Source: Bacteroidota bacterium (GTDB taxonomy: Bacteria; Bacteroidota; Bacteroidia; UBA4408). Taken from it: a stretch of 64,000 nucleotides of DNA. A program made the position numbers and the translations under genes. Of this stretch, positions 16,160 to 25,378 are shown piece after piece. The stretch lies in assembly GCA_963169745.1 (NCBI GenBank), contig CAUJCU010000002.1:124001-188000 (forward strand), in the 5' to 3' direction. The notes beneath the pieces are model-generated. The model saw nothing but the letters and a program-made list of their open reading frames with translations. It was not told the DNA's origin and made no database searches. Positions within the stretch are counted from its first letter, which is position 1, and each line of letters opens with the position of its first letter.

Positions 16160-18061
16160 ATGAGTGACAAAATAAAGCATGAGTGTGGAATAGCTTTGCT
16201 AAAACTACGTCAGCCATTAACTTATTATTACCAAAAGTACGGAACTTCATTTTATGGTTTAAATAAAATGTACTTACTTATGGAAAAGCAGCATAATCGT
16301 GGGCAAGATGGGGCAGGTTTAGTAAACATAAAAATAGATTTGGAACCCGGAAAACGCTATATCAGTCGTCATCGAAGCAATCAAAGTTCTCCGCTCAAAG
16401 ATATTTTTTCAAAAATAAACAGCCGTTTTATTGAGTTACAACAAAGTCATCCTGAAAAACTGCAAGACCCCGAATGGTTAAAACAAAACGTAGCTTTTAC
16501 CGGAGAAGTATTTTTAGGACACCTTCGTTATGGCACATTTGGAAATAATGGAATTGAGAGCTGTCATCCCTTTTTAAGGCTCAATAACTGGCAAACACGA
16601 AATTTAGCAGTAGCCGGAAACTTTAATTTAACCAATGTGGATGAGCTTTTTAACCAATTGGTTGAGTTAGGGCAACACCCCAAAGAAAAGGCCGATACCG
16701 TTACTGTTATGGAACGTATTGGTCATTTTTTAGATAAAGAAAATGACCGCTTATTTAAAGATTTTAAACAACAAGGATTTGACAATCGTGAAATTTCGAA
16801 CAAAATTTCGGAGCATTTGAATTTAACAAGCATCTTAAAAGAATCAAGTAAGAAATGGGACGGTGGATATGCCATGGCCGGTATTATTGGGAATGGTGAC
16901 AGTTTTGTGTTACGCGACCCGCACGGAATAAGACCTGCTTATTATTATGCAGATGATGAAATAGTGGTGGTTTGTTCGGAAAGACCAGTTATTCAAACAG
17001 CATTTAATGTTCCGTTTGAAATGGTTAAAGAATTAGGACCGGGCAATGCTATAATTATAAAGAAAAATAATTATATTGAAGAGGTCGTTATTAACGAGCC
17101 CGGTGTTCGTAGTTCATGTTCTTTTGAACGTATTTACTTTTCGCGAGGCAGCGATGCAGATATTTACAAGGAACGTAAGCAATTGGGTTATCAATTATGT
17201 CCGGCTATTTTACCGGCAATAAATAATGATTTGAAGAATACTGTTTTTTCTTATATTCCTAATACGGCAGAGGTTTCTTTTTATGGTTTAATGAAAGGCC
17301 TTGAAGACTATATTAATACCGTAAAAAAGAGAAAAATTAAAGAAGCGGGGCCCAACATCAGTGATGTTGAGTTGGAAAGAATTTTAAATTTCCGTCCACG
17401 GGCCGAAAAAATTGCAATTAAAGATGCAAAACTACGAACTTTTATAACCGATGATGCCCACCGGGGTGATATGGTTGCTCATGTTTATGATGTAACTTAT
17501 GGAGTTATTCAAAAGGGAGTAGATACTTTAGTGGTAATTGATGACTCTATAGTGCGTGGCACTACACTAAAGCAAAGTATTATCAAAATGCTTGATCGTT
17601 TAGAGCCTAAAAAAATTATTATAGTTTCGTCTGCTCCTCAAATACGATATCCAGATTGTTATGGTATAGATATGGCTAAAATGGGTGATTTTATTGCTTT
17701 TCAGGCAGCAGTTGAGCTGCTTAAAGAGAACAATCAAATAACCTTATTGGACGACATATACCATAAGGCTAAAACACAGCAGTTATTACCTGATGAGCAA
17801 ATTGTGAATGTTGTAAAGGAAGTGTATAAACCTTTTAGTACTCAAGAATTAAGTGCTAAAATTGCTCATTTACTTACCCCTTCAGAGACCAAAGCTGATG
17901 TAAGCATTGTATATCAAACCATAGAAGGCCTGCATAAAGCGTGTCCAAATAACAACGGAGACTGGTACTTTACAGGAAATTACCCAACGCCAGGCGGAAA
18001 CAAAGTAGTTAACAAGTCATTTATGAATTATATGGAAGGTAAAAATGTAAGAGGTTATTAG
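16160..18061 (+). CDS. purF: Amidophosphoribosyltransferase, long form
   Basis: First committed step of purine synthesis: PRPP plus glutamine gives phosphoribosylamine. The 633 residues start MSDKIKHE-C9-GIALL; C9 is the class II glutaminase nucleophile, so an eight-residue propeptide must be removed, as in Bacillus PurF. Glutaminase motifs H-N-R-G-Q-D-G-A-G and F-L-G-H-L-R-Y-G-T follow, and the PRPP loop is V-V-I-D-D-S-I-V-R-G-T-T near residue 460. It is about 130 residues longer than the E. coli enzyme (505), mainly in the middle and C-terminus. The following gene starts 43 bp later with a GTG. Confidence 0.93.
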   Translation: MSDKIKHECGIALLKLRQPLTYYYQKYGTSFYGLNKMYLLMEKQHNRGQDGAGLVNIKIDLEPGKRYISRHRSNQSSPLKDIFSKINSRFIELQQSHPEKLQDPEWLKQNVAFTGEVFLGHLRYGTFGNNGIESCHPFLRLNNWQTRNLAVAGNFNLTNVDELFNQLVELGQHPKEKADTVTVMERIGHFLDKENDRLFKDFKQQGFDNREISNKISEHLNLTSILKESSKKWDGGYAMAGIIGNGDSFVLRDPHGIRPAYYYADDEIVVVCSERPVIQTAFNVPFEMVKELGPGNAIIIKKNNYIEEVVINEPGVRSSCSFERIYFSRGSDADIYKERKQLGYQLCPAILPAINNDLKNTVFSYIPNTAEVSFYGLMKGLEDYINTVKKRKIKEAGPNISDVELERILNFRPRAEKIAIKDAKLRTFITDDAHRGDMVAHVYDVTYGVIQKGVDTLVVIDDSIVRGTTLKQSIIKMLDRLEPKKIIIVSSAPQIRYPDCYGIDMAKMGDFIAFQAAVELLKENNQITLLDDIYHKAKTQQLLPDEQIVNVVKEVYKPFSTQELSAKIAHLLTPSETKADVSIVYQTIEGLHKACPNNNGDWYFTGNYPTPGGNKVVNKSFMNYMEGKNVRGY

Positions 18062-18104
18062 ACTGTAATGATTCATCTTCTTCAAAAAATAACAAACAAT
18101 TATT

Positions 18105-19520
18105 GTGTATAATTTTACCGACTTTAAAAATAGTTTTTATTCCCGAGTTAAGGATTTATCCTTATTTGACTCAACATGTGGCAATTTATTAAAGGTAGTT
18201 TTAGATGGCCTGAAAGTAGATTATGTATCAAAGTTTAAAGTTCAACCTGAACTATTTTATCCCCTACCTGCTTTTTTAATTATTCAAAAAATTAGGTATT
18301 TGAGATACAAACCTCAAAGCAATTTTTCTTTTGCCTCTTTTAAACAAAGAGAAACGTTGATTTTTGATGTTTCGGGAAGGTATGTGAGAGATGCCCAAAA
18401 TCAAGCATTCTCGTTTTATTTTCACAAAATTATAGCTGAAATAGGTGTTAAAAATATTATTCATTTTGTGCGTACTTTAAAAACCAATGACATTGGTTAT
18501 GATGTAAAAATGTCACAAACAGATTATTTAAAACACGCTGCCCCTACTCGCAATGAGCTTCAACTTCGAAAAGAGTTGATTCGTGTTTATAAACGGATTA
18601 AATTAAGTGGTTTGTTTAATGCACAAGAGTTGAAAAACATTCAAATTGCCTTTTCCTCTTTTTTTACTCAACGCATATACTGGCGTTGTGTTTTTGATCA
18701 GTTGCCCGATTTAAAGCAAGTAATAACTATTGTGCATTATCACAACGAAGCTATGATTTCTATGTCGAAAGAACGTGGTTTACGGGTATATGAACTGCAA
18801 CATGGAATTATTTCAACTAAAGATATTTTTTATGCGCTCCCGATGGCAGTTTCGCCTATCATAGACAAAGCTTTTTTTCCTGATAAAATTTTTGTTTATG
18901 GAGCTTACTGGAAGCACATTTTAATGAAGGGGGGTGAGTATTTTCATAGAGAAAATGATATTGTTGTTTTGGGGAATTATTTTTACCAAACCAATTTGGC
19001 TAATCTAAATGAAGAGCGCACTTTTAATACCTTTAAAGAATCAAATAAAATTATTTTGATAACTACGCAAACATTCATGCATGAAGAGTTTATTGAATAT
19101 ATTTTGTGGCTTTCAAATGATTTAATTAAGCACAACTTGCCCTACAAAATAGTATTAAAGAGACACCCTAGTGAAAAGGGCGAATTGTATGATTGCTTTT
19201 TAAAGAGTAAGAACGTACTTATTTGTGATTTTAACTTATCTTTCCTTTTTAAAAATAGCGATATTCATATCTCTATATACTCAACTACTTTATTTGATGC
19301 CCTTCAATACGGTTTACCAAATTTTTCTTTAGCATCTTATCATTCTGAAGATTACCGTGAAGAAATATTACAGGAAAAAATTGCTTTACCTTTAGGAAAG
19401 AAAGAAAACCCTGTGTTTTTACTGGAACAAAGCCCAAAAGAAAATTTCGATTATAAGTACTATTTCGATGATTTTGAAGCTTTAAAACAAAGTCTAACAC
19501 GAACTTTAAATACCCCTTAA
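18105..19520 (+). CDS. Putative surface-polysaccharide glycosyltransferase-like protein
   Basis: 471 residues with a GTG start; no in-frame ATG lies upstream. I do not recognise a named family with certainty. The C-terminal half resembles GT-B-type capsule and teichoic-acid enzymes: Y-E-L-Q-H-G-I-I near residue 230, V-L-K-R-H-P-S-E near 350 and I-S-I-Y-S-T-T-L-F-D-A-L-Q-Y-G-L-P near 390, the last typical of a nucleotide-binding region. The N-terminal half has no recognisable motif. No signal peptide, so cytosolic or membrane-associated. It is on the opposite strand from the sugar operon at 21052-25164 but may serve the same pathway. Confidence 0.55.
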   Translation: MYNFTDFKNSFYSRVKDLSLFDSTCGNLLKVVLDGLKVDYVSKFKVQPELFYPLPAFLIIQKIRYLRYKPQSNFSFASFKQRETLIFDVSGRYVRDAQNQAFSFYFHKIIAEIGVKNIIHFVRTLKTNDIGYDVKMSQTDYLKHAAPTRNELQLRKELIRVYKRIKLSGLFNAQELKNIQIAFSSFFTQRIYWRCVFDQLPDLKQVITIVHYHNEAMISMSKERGLRVYELQHGIISTKDIFYALPMAVSPIIDKAFFPDKIFVYGAYWKHILMKGGEYFHRENDIVVLGNYFYQTNLANLNEERTFNTFKESNKIILITTQTFMHEEFIEYILWLSNDLIKHNLPYKIVLKRHPSEKGELYDCFLKSKNVLICDFNLSFLFKNSDIHISIYSTTLFDALQYGLPNFSLASYHSEDYREEILQEKIALPLGKKENPVFLLEQSPKENFDYKYYFDDFEALKQSLTRTLNTP

Positions 19521-19535
19521 AAGTGATGGGGTTTT
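19512..19535 (+). terminator. Candidate terminator at end of glycosyltransferase-like gene
   Basis: ACCCC (19512-19516) pairs with GGGGT (19528-19532) across an 11-nt loop, then TTTA. The left arm overlaps the stop codon region. The T-run is short. Confidence 0.4.
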
Positions 19536-19595
19536 ACGAAGAGTAATCAAGATTCTATTTAGCCTTAAAAAAATAAAAATATTCCAATTAAAAAT

Positions 19596-19603
19596 TACTT
19601 TTG
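19596..19603 (+). promoter_or_regulatory. -7 box TActTTTG for TolC-family gene
   Basis: Exact consensus 28 nt before the ATG at 19632; leader of about 25 nt. Confidence 0.5.
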
Positions 19604-19631
19604 TAGGGAAATAAATTCTGACCTTAAAATA

Positions 19632-21035
19632 ATGAGGCAATTTTGGATTATTTGTTTTGTTTTGATTGGTTTGCAATCACAAGCCCAGCAGTCATGGTCT
19701 TTACAGCAATGTATAGATTATGCTATGAAAAACAATTTACAAGTACGTATTGCTTTTTTAAATAATGAATTAAACAAAATCAATCTCCAACAAAGTAAAG
19801 CCAATGCTTTACCCAACCTTAACATTGGGGGAAGCAACTCCTACAACTTCGGAAAAACTATTGATCGTTATACCAATCAGTTTGCCAACACGCGTGTTCA
19901 ATCAATAAACCTTGGGTTACAGTCGCAATGGAATTTATTTCATGGTTTACAAAATTACCATACGATTAAGCAAAATGAAATGAATTTTTTATCGGGGAAG
20001 TATGATGCTGAAAAAGCAAAAAATGATGTTTCACTAAATATTGTGAATGCTTTTTTGCAAATAGTCATGTCTCAGGAACTCATTAGCATTGCCCAAAATC
20101 AGATAAATACATCACAAGCATTGCTGCATCAAACAAAAAAAATGGTAGAGGCCGGTTCGTTGCCAAAATTTAATCAGTATGATGTTGAATCACAACTGGC
20201 CAATGAAGAACTTAATTTAGTGAATGTACAAAACCAACATCAGATAGCTCGTGTAAATTTAGCTTTATTACTGAATGTAGAACCCAATAATTTTTCTGTT
20301 AGTGTTCCGCCATTGCCCAATCTTGACAGCCTACCACCAAATTATGATGTAGGAAAAATATATCAGGAAGCCTTAAACAACCAGCCGGTAATTTTAGCTG
20401 CAGAATATCGTGTAAAAAGTGCCGAACGTGGTTTAAAAATAGCCAAAAGTAATATCAGTCCTAGTATTAATTTTAGTGGTTCATTAGGAACAGGTTATTC
20501 TGGATTGGCTCAGCAAATAGATCACTATGATTCCATTGTCCGCTCAGTTGGTTACACCGCTTTGGGTGACAAAGTTTATAGTTTATTCGTAAATCCGGTA
20601 TATGCCAAAACTCCCTATGCCAAACAATTTAGTGACAACTTAAATCGCTCTCTTGGAATAAACATCAGTATTCCTTTGTTCAATGGTTTGCAAACACATG
20701 CCGGAATTTCGAGGGCTAAAATTAGCTTAGAAACATCTCGATTACAATTGGTTCAAACAAAGCTTGATTTACAAAACATCATCGTACAAGCATATAATGA
20801 CGCTACAGGATCGTTAAAGAAATATAAAGCTACCGAAAAATCGGTAAAGTCACTGCAAGAGTCATTTAAATATGCTGAGCAGCGCTATAAGGTTGGAGCA
20901 ACAAACTCGGTGGACTACACTACACAGAAAAACAATCTTACCAATGCACAAGCCCAACTTTTACAAGCCAAATACGAGTATATTTTTAAAGTAAAAATAC
21001 TCGATTTTTATATGGGTAAACCCCTGGTTTTATAA
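19632..21035 (+). CDS. TolC family outer-membrane efflux protein
   Basis: 467 residues. The signal peptide (about 1-18, ending QSQAQ) is followed by W-S-L-Q-Q-C-I-D-Y-A-M-K-N-N, the usual opening of Bacteroidota TolC proteins, then two long helical repeats each ending in a beta hairpin pair (S-L-G-I-N-I-S-I-P-L-F-N-G near residue 345). It should trimerise into an outer-membrane exit duct. No membrane-fusion protein or RND/ABC pump is adjacent, so its partner is encoded elsewhere, or possibly is the unlinked ABC exporter at 39550, for which nothing in the sequence argues. Confidence 0.92.
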   Translation: MRQFWIICFVLIGLQSQAQQSWSLQQCIDYAMKNNLQVRIAFLNNELNKINLQQSKANALPNLNIGGSNSYNFGKTIDRYTNQFANTRVQSINLGLQSQWNLFHGLQNYHTIKQNEMNFLSGKYDAEKAKNDVSLNIVNAFLQIVMSQELISIAQNQINTSQALLHQTKKMVEAGSLPKFNQYDVESQLANEELNLVNVQNQHQIARVNLALLLNVEPNNFSVSVPPLPNLDSLPPNYDVGKIYQEALNNQPVILAAEYRVKSAERGLKIAKSNISPSINFSGSLGTGYSGLAQQIDHYDSIVRSVGYTALGDKVYSLFVNPVYAKTPYAKQFSDNLNRSLGINISIPLFNGLQTHAGISRAKISLETSRLQLVQTKLDLQNIIVQAYNDATGSLKKYKATEKSVKSLQESFKYAEQRYKVGATNSVDYTTQKNNLTNAQAQLLQAKYEYIFKVKILDFYMGKPLVL

Positions 21036-21051
21036 TGGTAAAATTTGTGGC

Positions 21052-21876
21052 TTACCACACGGTCCAACCGCCATCTACTTTCAAATTATCTCCAGTTACA
21101 TAGCTTGAGGCATCACTTAAAAGATAAATTAAAGCTCCGGCTACTTCATGGTTAAAGCTTAGGCGCTGTAAGGGAGAAAAGTTAGCAAAGTTTTTTTCAA
21201 ACTGCTCTTCGTGATGATTCCAAACACCATGTGGTGTAATCATATTAACCCTTACCCCTTTTGCCGCCCAATAACTGGCCAAATAACGTGATAGCGCATC
21301 AACACCACCTTTTGAAGAGCTGTACTCAGCAGGACAACCTAAACTAGTACCCTTATATAAATTTTGATTGGGCGCCACCACACTATACGTTGATGGTATA
21401 TTTACAATACTTCCCTTTCCCTGCTGTGCCATGTAAGAGCCAATAATTTGGCAGGTTAAAAAGGTTCCTTTTAAGTTTATTTGTACAACAGTATCCCAAT
21501 TTTCATCCTGAATATTTTCGAAAGGAACAAATTTAAGATGGGTTTTATTTTGATGTCCATTGACTAGGCCATCAATAGTGCCAAATGTTTCCAAAGTTTT
21601 CTTTTTCAATTGTTCTACATCCTGCCTGGAGCTTACATCAATAGCCACTCCTAGCATTTTACGCTGATAGCGCTCAGCCAACGCTAGTGCAAACTCTTCG
21701 GGATTAGCCAAAGCTATATCGGCAACAACAATATGTGCTCCGTATTGTGCTACAGCTTCACAAAAAGCACGTCCTACAAGGCCGCAAGCTCCGGTAATGA
21801 CAATAACCTTATCTGTAAGTTCAAATTTCTTTCTGAAATCTATTTCAGAAGCATTTGTTGTTTTAAGTACTGACAT
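21052..21876 (-). CDS. SDR oxidoreductase, PtmA-like, surface-sugar operon
   Basis: 274 residues. Rossmann motif T-G-A-C-G-L-V-G (28-35) and catalytic S162, Y185 and K189 (AEYSSSKGG) are intact, so it is a working NAD(P)-dependent dehydrogenase or reductase. The usual N-N-A-G is N-G-H-Q here. The closest recognised pattern is the PtmA-type SDR found with nonulosonic-acid and other surface-glycan genes. It is the last gene of a five-gene operon with an aminotransferase, cytidylyltransferase, GNAT and GT2. The sugar acted on is unknown. The gap to the aminotransferase gene is 9 bp. Confidence 0.85.
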   Translation of the reverse strand: MSVLKTTNASEIDFRKKFELTDKVIVITGACGLVGRAFCEAVAQYGAHIVVADIALANPEEFALALAERYQRKMLGVAIDVSSRQDVEQLKKKTLETFGTIDGLVNGHQNKTHLKFVPFENIQDENWDTVVQINLKGTFLTCQIIGSYMAQQGKGSIVNIPSTYSVVAPNQNLYKGTSLGCPAEYSSSKGGVDALSRYLASYWAAKGVRVNMITPHGVWNHHEEQFEKNFANFSPLQRLSFNHEVAGALIYLLSDASSYVTGDNLKVDGGWTVW

Positions 21877-21885
21877 ATATTGAAA

Positions 21886-23229
21886 TTAGATATATTTTCT
21901 GAATACTGGCTTTATAGCTTCTCCTTGTAAATACTTTTCCCAACCTTCATCAAGTGCTTTTTTCATAACCGGAAGGCTGTCGTTCATGGCCTCAACAATA
22001 GCGTTTACATGTTCTTCCTGATGGCTGAAATTAGGACAAAAAATACCTTGAAACAGAATGCCACGTTTAATAAGTTCCTGATGAAAAAGTGTACGTAACC
22101 CAAAACTGTTATTTCCTTCATTATCAAAATATCCTAATGAAGCATGCCAATTAAACTGCATGTTACGAATATTGTTTTCTATTTTATGCTCTGTAAATAA
22201 AGCACGGGTTTTATCTATAAAAAGCTGCCCCATTTTTTGATTATGTTCTACAACTTGATGCTTTTCAAATTCATCCATAGTAGCTATAGCAGCAGCAATA
22301 CTACATGTTTCACCGCCATGTGTGGTACTTACCAAAAATAATTTTTCTGCACCTGTTTTCTTAATGCTTCCTAAATCCATAATTTCTTTCTTTCCGGTTA
22401 GGCAGCAAAAAGAAAAACCATTGGCTATGCCTTTGCCCCAAGTGGCTAAATCAGGCACCACATCATACTTTGTCATAGAGCCCGGATAAGCTGTTTTGTA
22501 TCCGGTAATCATCTCATCCATAATCCAAAGTGCCCCGTTTTTATGTGTTAAGTTTATGGCATCTTTAAGATAATGGTCAGGTAATACATTAAATTTCTCA
22601 GGTTCGGCAATGATACACGCAATTTGATTAGGATATTGATCGAATAAGTGCTGTAATGATTGTAAATTATCGGCCGAGTAAGTTACTGTTAGCGCCTGAA
22701 TGTCTGTAGGAATACCGCTTTTTACATCTGTTGAACCTATGAACCAGTCATCATAACTAAAAAAAGGGTGTTCTATAGGGCGAGCCACCAATTTTCTTCC
22801 GGTGTAGGCTCGTGCTAGTTTTACAGCTGCAGTAGTTACAACCGAACCATTTTTAGCAAACTTAATCATATCGTGCACTCCTACAAGGTTAAGGAAACGC
22901 TCCGCAACTTCCATTTCTATGATGGCCGGGCGTGAAAAATTATTCCCTTTATAGAGTTCCTGAACCACACGATCTACAACAGGTTTATACGCATGACCTA
23001 AGCTTACCGAGGCCAGTCCACTTAAACATTCAATATATTTGTTGCCATCAGGATCAAAAACGTAACAACCGTCACCATGGGTTATAGCAGCAGGTGAAAG
23101 CTCCGGAAACTGGTCATCACCTTTGGAGTAAGTATGAGCTCCGCCCGGAATTAAGTGATGAATTTTGGCTCGATACTCGTTTGATTTATTAAAATTAGTT
23201 ATCGTTTTTTTATGCGCTTGGATTTCCAT
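21886..23229 (-). CDS. Class III PLP aminotransferase, GSA-aminomutase-like
   Basis: 447 residues. PLP-binding motifs are present: D238 in W-I-M-D-E-M-I-T-G and Schiff-base K266 in TWGKGIANG. The overall pattern resembles glutamate-1-semialdehyde aminomutase, but context points to a sugar or sugar-acid aminotransferase in surface-glycan synthesis rather than to haem synthesis. The residues usually reading N-S-G-T-E-A are K-N-G-S-V-V here (127-132), so the substrate pocket may differ from true HemL. Its start overlaps the last base of the cytidylyltransferase stop, implying coupled translation. Confidence 0.85.
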   Translation of the reverse strand: MEIQAHKKTITNFNKSNEYRAKIHHLIPGGAHTYSKGDDQFPELSPAAITHGDGCYVFDPDGNKYIECLSGLASVSLGHAYKPVVDRVVQELYKGNNFSRPAIIEMEVAERFLNLVGVHDMIKFAKNGSVVTTAAVKLARAYTGRKLVARPIEHPFFSYDDWFIGSTDVKSGIPTDIQALTVTYSADNLQSLQHLFDQYPNQIACIIAEPEKFNVLPDHYLKDAINLTHKNGALWIMDEMITGYKTAYPGSMTKYDVVPDLATWGKGIANGFSFCCLTGKKEIMDLGSIKKTGAEKLFLVSTTHGGETCSIAAAIATMDEFEKHQVVEHNQKMGQLFIDKTRALFTEHKIENNIRNMQFNWHASLGYFDNEGNNSFGLRTLFHQELIKRGILFQGIFCPNFSHQEEHVNAIVEAMNDSLPVMKKALDEGWEKYLQGEAIKPVFRKYI

Positions 23230-23987
23230 TATTTTACAATTTTATCATTTGCTATTGTTTTCTGAAAGCCGCTATTTGCTATGCTCTCTTTATTTTTTTC
23301 GAGAATTTCGGGGTGTTTCTTTAATAGTTCTACAACGTCTTCAATACTAAAATTTGGAATATTTTTTAAGGCTTCGAAAATAGCTTGTACAGCCTCAAAA
23401 TCCTGAGGGGAATCTACACTCATTTTATAGGTATATTCAGAACAAGATTTTTTCCAACCACACATAAACAAACCACTAAATTTAATATACGGAGTAACGT
23501 GTTCTCTTTCTGATAATAGCTTTGCATTTTCCCACGCCTTTTTTAAACTTTGCAAAGAAAACACCTCAACATCAAAGCCATCTTCCAAATAATCAGGTTC
23601 ATTATTAGAGTTAGAAAAATAATCTTTCCCAGATTTTTGATATTCATCAATTACAAAATCAACAACTTTAAAGGAATGAAGCGGACAATCAGAAGTAAGT
23701 CGTACTATAGTCTTAACGTCATTGTAATTTAGAGTTGCCTTATAAAAACGATCCAAAACATCCCAATCGCTACCTCTATAACAATCGTATCCTCTGTTCT
23801 TACACAAGGTCTCTATGGCATCATCTTCAGGATTAGTAGAAGTAACTATTACAAAGCGATCGACAAAACGAGAGGGCTGTACTCTTTCCATTAGATTTTC
23901 TAAAATACTCTGATGATTTATTTTTTTGAGTACTTTACCGGGCAATCTGGTACTGCCCATTCGTGCCTGAATAAGCGCTAATATCAT
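23229..23987 (-). CDS. SpsF-like cytidylyltransferase
   Basis: 252 residues. The N-terminal nucleotide-binding signature Q-A-R-M-G-S-T-R-L-P-G-K (7-18) is that of NeuA/SpsF-type CMP-sugar synthetases. V-T-S-T-N-x-E-D-D-A-I and D-C-Y-R-G-S follow. SpsF proteins are thought to activate an acidic sugar with CTP for surface polysaccharides. No NeuB-type condensing enzyme is in the operon, so the sugar is unknown. It overlaps the GNAT stop by 4 bp and the aminotransferase start by 1 bp. Confidence 0.88.
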   Translation of the reverse strand: MILALIQARMGSTRLPGKVLKKINHQSILENLMERVQPSRFVDRFVIVTSTNPEDDAIETLCKNRGYDCYRGSDWDVLDRFYKATLNYNDVKTIVRLTSDCPLHSFKVVDFVIDEYQKSGKDYFSNSNNEPDYLEDGFDVEVFSLQSLKKAWENAKLLSEREHVTPYIKFSGLFMCGWKKSCSEYTYKMSVDSPQDFEAVQAIFEALKNIPNFSIEDVVELLKKHPEILEKNKESIANSGFQKTIANDKIVK

Positions 23988-24523
23988 TTTCCTTTAAGCG
24001 GATTAAACAGTCCCATAAAATGCTTATCAATATACGCACCATTTTGCCAAATTTGGTCTTTTAAGGTCCCTTCGTTGTTAAATCCAAGTTTTTGATATAC
24101 CTTAATTGCAGCCATATTATTAGCATATACTGCCAATAAAATTTTACGAATGTTGAGTTGTGAAAAAGCGTAATCAATAGTAAGTTTACATACTTCGTAT
24201 CCTATTCCTTTTCCCCAAAAGGATGTATCGCCAATTAAGACACCTAGTTCACACGTGCTACTTACCCAATCAAAATTATCTAACTTAATGTTGCCAATGT
24301 GTTTGTTGGTTTTTTGGTCACAAATTGCAAGCATTACTGTGTTTTTATCGGTTGATTTTTGTTCAACATAGCTTTTTAAAGCTGTTAAAGTACTTGGAAA
24401 TGTACCACTTGCAAGGCCAGCTGTAATTTGAGGTTCATTGAGCCACTTGAGATAATTTTCGTTGGCATCTTCACGCTCAATAGCTCGCAGGTAAATAAGT
24501 TTACCTTCTAAAAACTTTATCAT
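23984..24523 (-). CDS. GNAT N-acetyltransferase, RimJ/PseH-like
   Basis: 179 residues. The GNAT fold is visible: Y-L-R-A-I-E-R-E-D beta1, then acetyl-CoA loop F-W-G-K-G-I-G-Y-E-V near residue 115 and N-x-A-A-I-K-V-Y-Q-K-L-G-F in motif B. It carries acetyl groups from acetyl-CoA to an amine; in this setting the acceptor is probably an amino-sugar made by the neighbouring aminotransferase, as PseH does in pseudaminic acid synthesis. That link is inference. ATGA-type 4-bp overlaps join it to both neighbours. Confidence 0.88.
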   Translation of the reverse strand: MIKFLEGKLIYLRAIEREDANENYLKWLNEPQITAGLASGTFPSTLTALKSYVEQKSTDKNTVMLAICDQKTNKHIGNIKLDNFDWVSSTCELGVLIGDTSFWGKGIGYEVCKLTIDYAFSQLNIRKILLAVYANNMAAIKVYQKLGFNNEGTLKDQIWQNGAYIDKHFMGLFNPLKGK

Positions 24524-25164
24524 GGTTGGTGTTTTTTGTTCAACATTTGTGCATGTTTGTCCATTTCGGTCTTGTTTTTTGTCAAATTGTTATCATGCAT
24601 TCTGTAACGATATAAGGGCAAAGGAATGTGATGGATGTGATGATTTACCAAAAATCTTTTCCTTAAATCTTCTTCTTCTCTAGCTCTAAATTTTTCATCA
24701 TACAAGCCAATGTCAAAGAGCAAGTCTTTACGGAACATGATTCCGCAGGCTATAGGTTTCTTGCTTGAATCTACCCACTCTATGTGATCGCCAAATTCAT
24801 TTACAAGGTAGTAATCAACTGCCACAGCATCCAACTTATTGTTCTCATTTAAAAATACAGAAAGCACTTTAAGTAGGTCTGATTGGATATAATCATCAGC
24901 ATCTAAGAAGATAACATATTGACCTTTGGCTTTTTTAATGCCTGTATTTCGAGCAACAGAGAGACCTGAATTTTTCTCTAACTTGATTACTTTAATATCT
25001 GAGGAGTAGTTATCCAATATGGAATGGCTTTCATCGGTTGAGCAGTCATCTACAACAATTACTTCGTAGTTTTCGGAGGGAAGTGTCTGATTGAGGGTGC
25101 TTCTGATGGCTCTTTCCAAATAACGTGCATAGTTATAAGAAGTAATAATTAAAGAAACGAGCAT
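24520..25164 (-). CDS. Family 2 glycosyltransferase
   Basis: 214 residues, a minimal GT-A fold. V-S-L-I-I-T-S-Y-N-Y at the start, V-D-D-C-S-T-D near 38, the D-x-D motif D-A-D-D at about 87-90 and R-E-E-E-D-L near 165 are all in place. It transfers a sugar from a nucleotide donor at the cytosolic side of the inner membrane; there is no membrane helix. It is short for the family (usually 250-330) and lacks any C-terminal extension. First gene of the surface-sugar operon, with a -7 box about 18 bp upstream of the start. Confidence 0.9.
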   Translation of the reverse strand: MLVSLIITSYNYARYLERAIRSTLNQTLPSENYEVIVVDDCSTDESHSILDNYSSDIKVIKLEKNSGLSVARNTGIKKAKGQYVIFLDADDYIQSDLLKVLSVFLNENNKLDAVAVDYYLVNEFGDHIEWVDSSKKPIACGIMFRKDLLFDIGLYDEKFRAREEEDLRKRFLVNHHIHHIPLPLYRYRMHDNNLTKNKTEMDKHAQMLNKKHQP

Positions 25165-25181
25165 AAGCTTGAAAATTTATG

Positions 25182-25189
25182 CAAAATTA
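25182..25189 (-). promoter_or_regulatory. -7 box TAatTTTG for surface-sugar operon
   Basis: Exact consensus on the minus strand, giving a leader of about 14 nt before the GT2 ATG. It is divergent from the kinase promoter at 25366. Confidence 0.5.
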
Positions 25190-25365
25190 GTTTTTTTATT
25201 GGAAACCATAGGAATATTTACCTAAAATGAGTTATAAAAATTGACGTGTATGGCATAAGATTGCTCTATTAGAAGGCCATTTTTATTATTACTTAAATTT
25301 ATTTAAGAATTGAGCAAACACAAAACAGTTTCAATATTTTAACCGTTAAAAATAAATGGAGTCAT

Positions 25366-25373
25366 TATATTTG
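25366..25373 (+). promoter_or_regulatory. -7 box TAtaTTTG at the kinase start (near-leaderless)
   Basis: Exact consensus ending 5 nt before the ATG at 25379. If transcription begins about 4 nt past the box, the leader is 0-3 nt. The next in-frame Met is more than 30 codons away and would remove the first membrane helix. Confidence 0.55.
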
Positions 25374-25378
25374 CTTTA

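Noticed and set aside
15984-16250. Minus-strand ORF of 88 codons over the purF promoter and start
   Set aside because: It runs antisense to the purF start, has odd composition, no recognisable motif and no promoter of its own.
21036-21057. Hairpin TGGTAA/TTACCA between tolC-like and SDR genes as terminator
   Set aside because: The stem is six AT-rich pairs with a 10-nt loop and no T-run on either strand; support is too weak.
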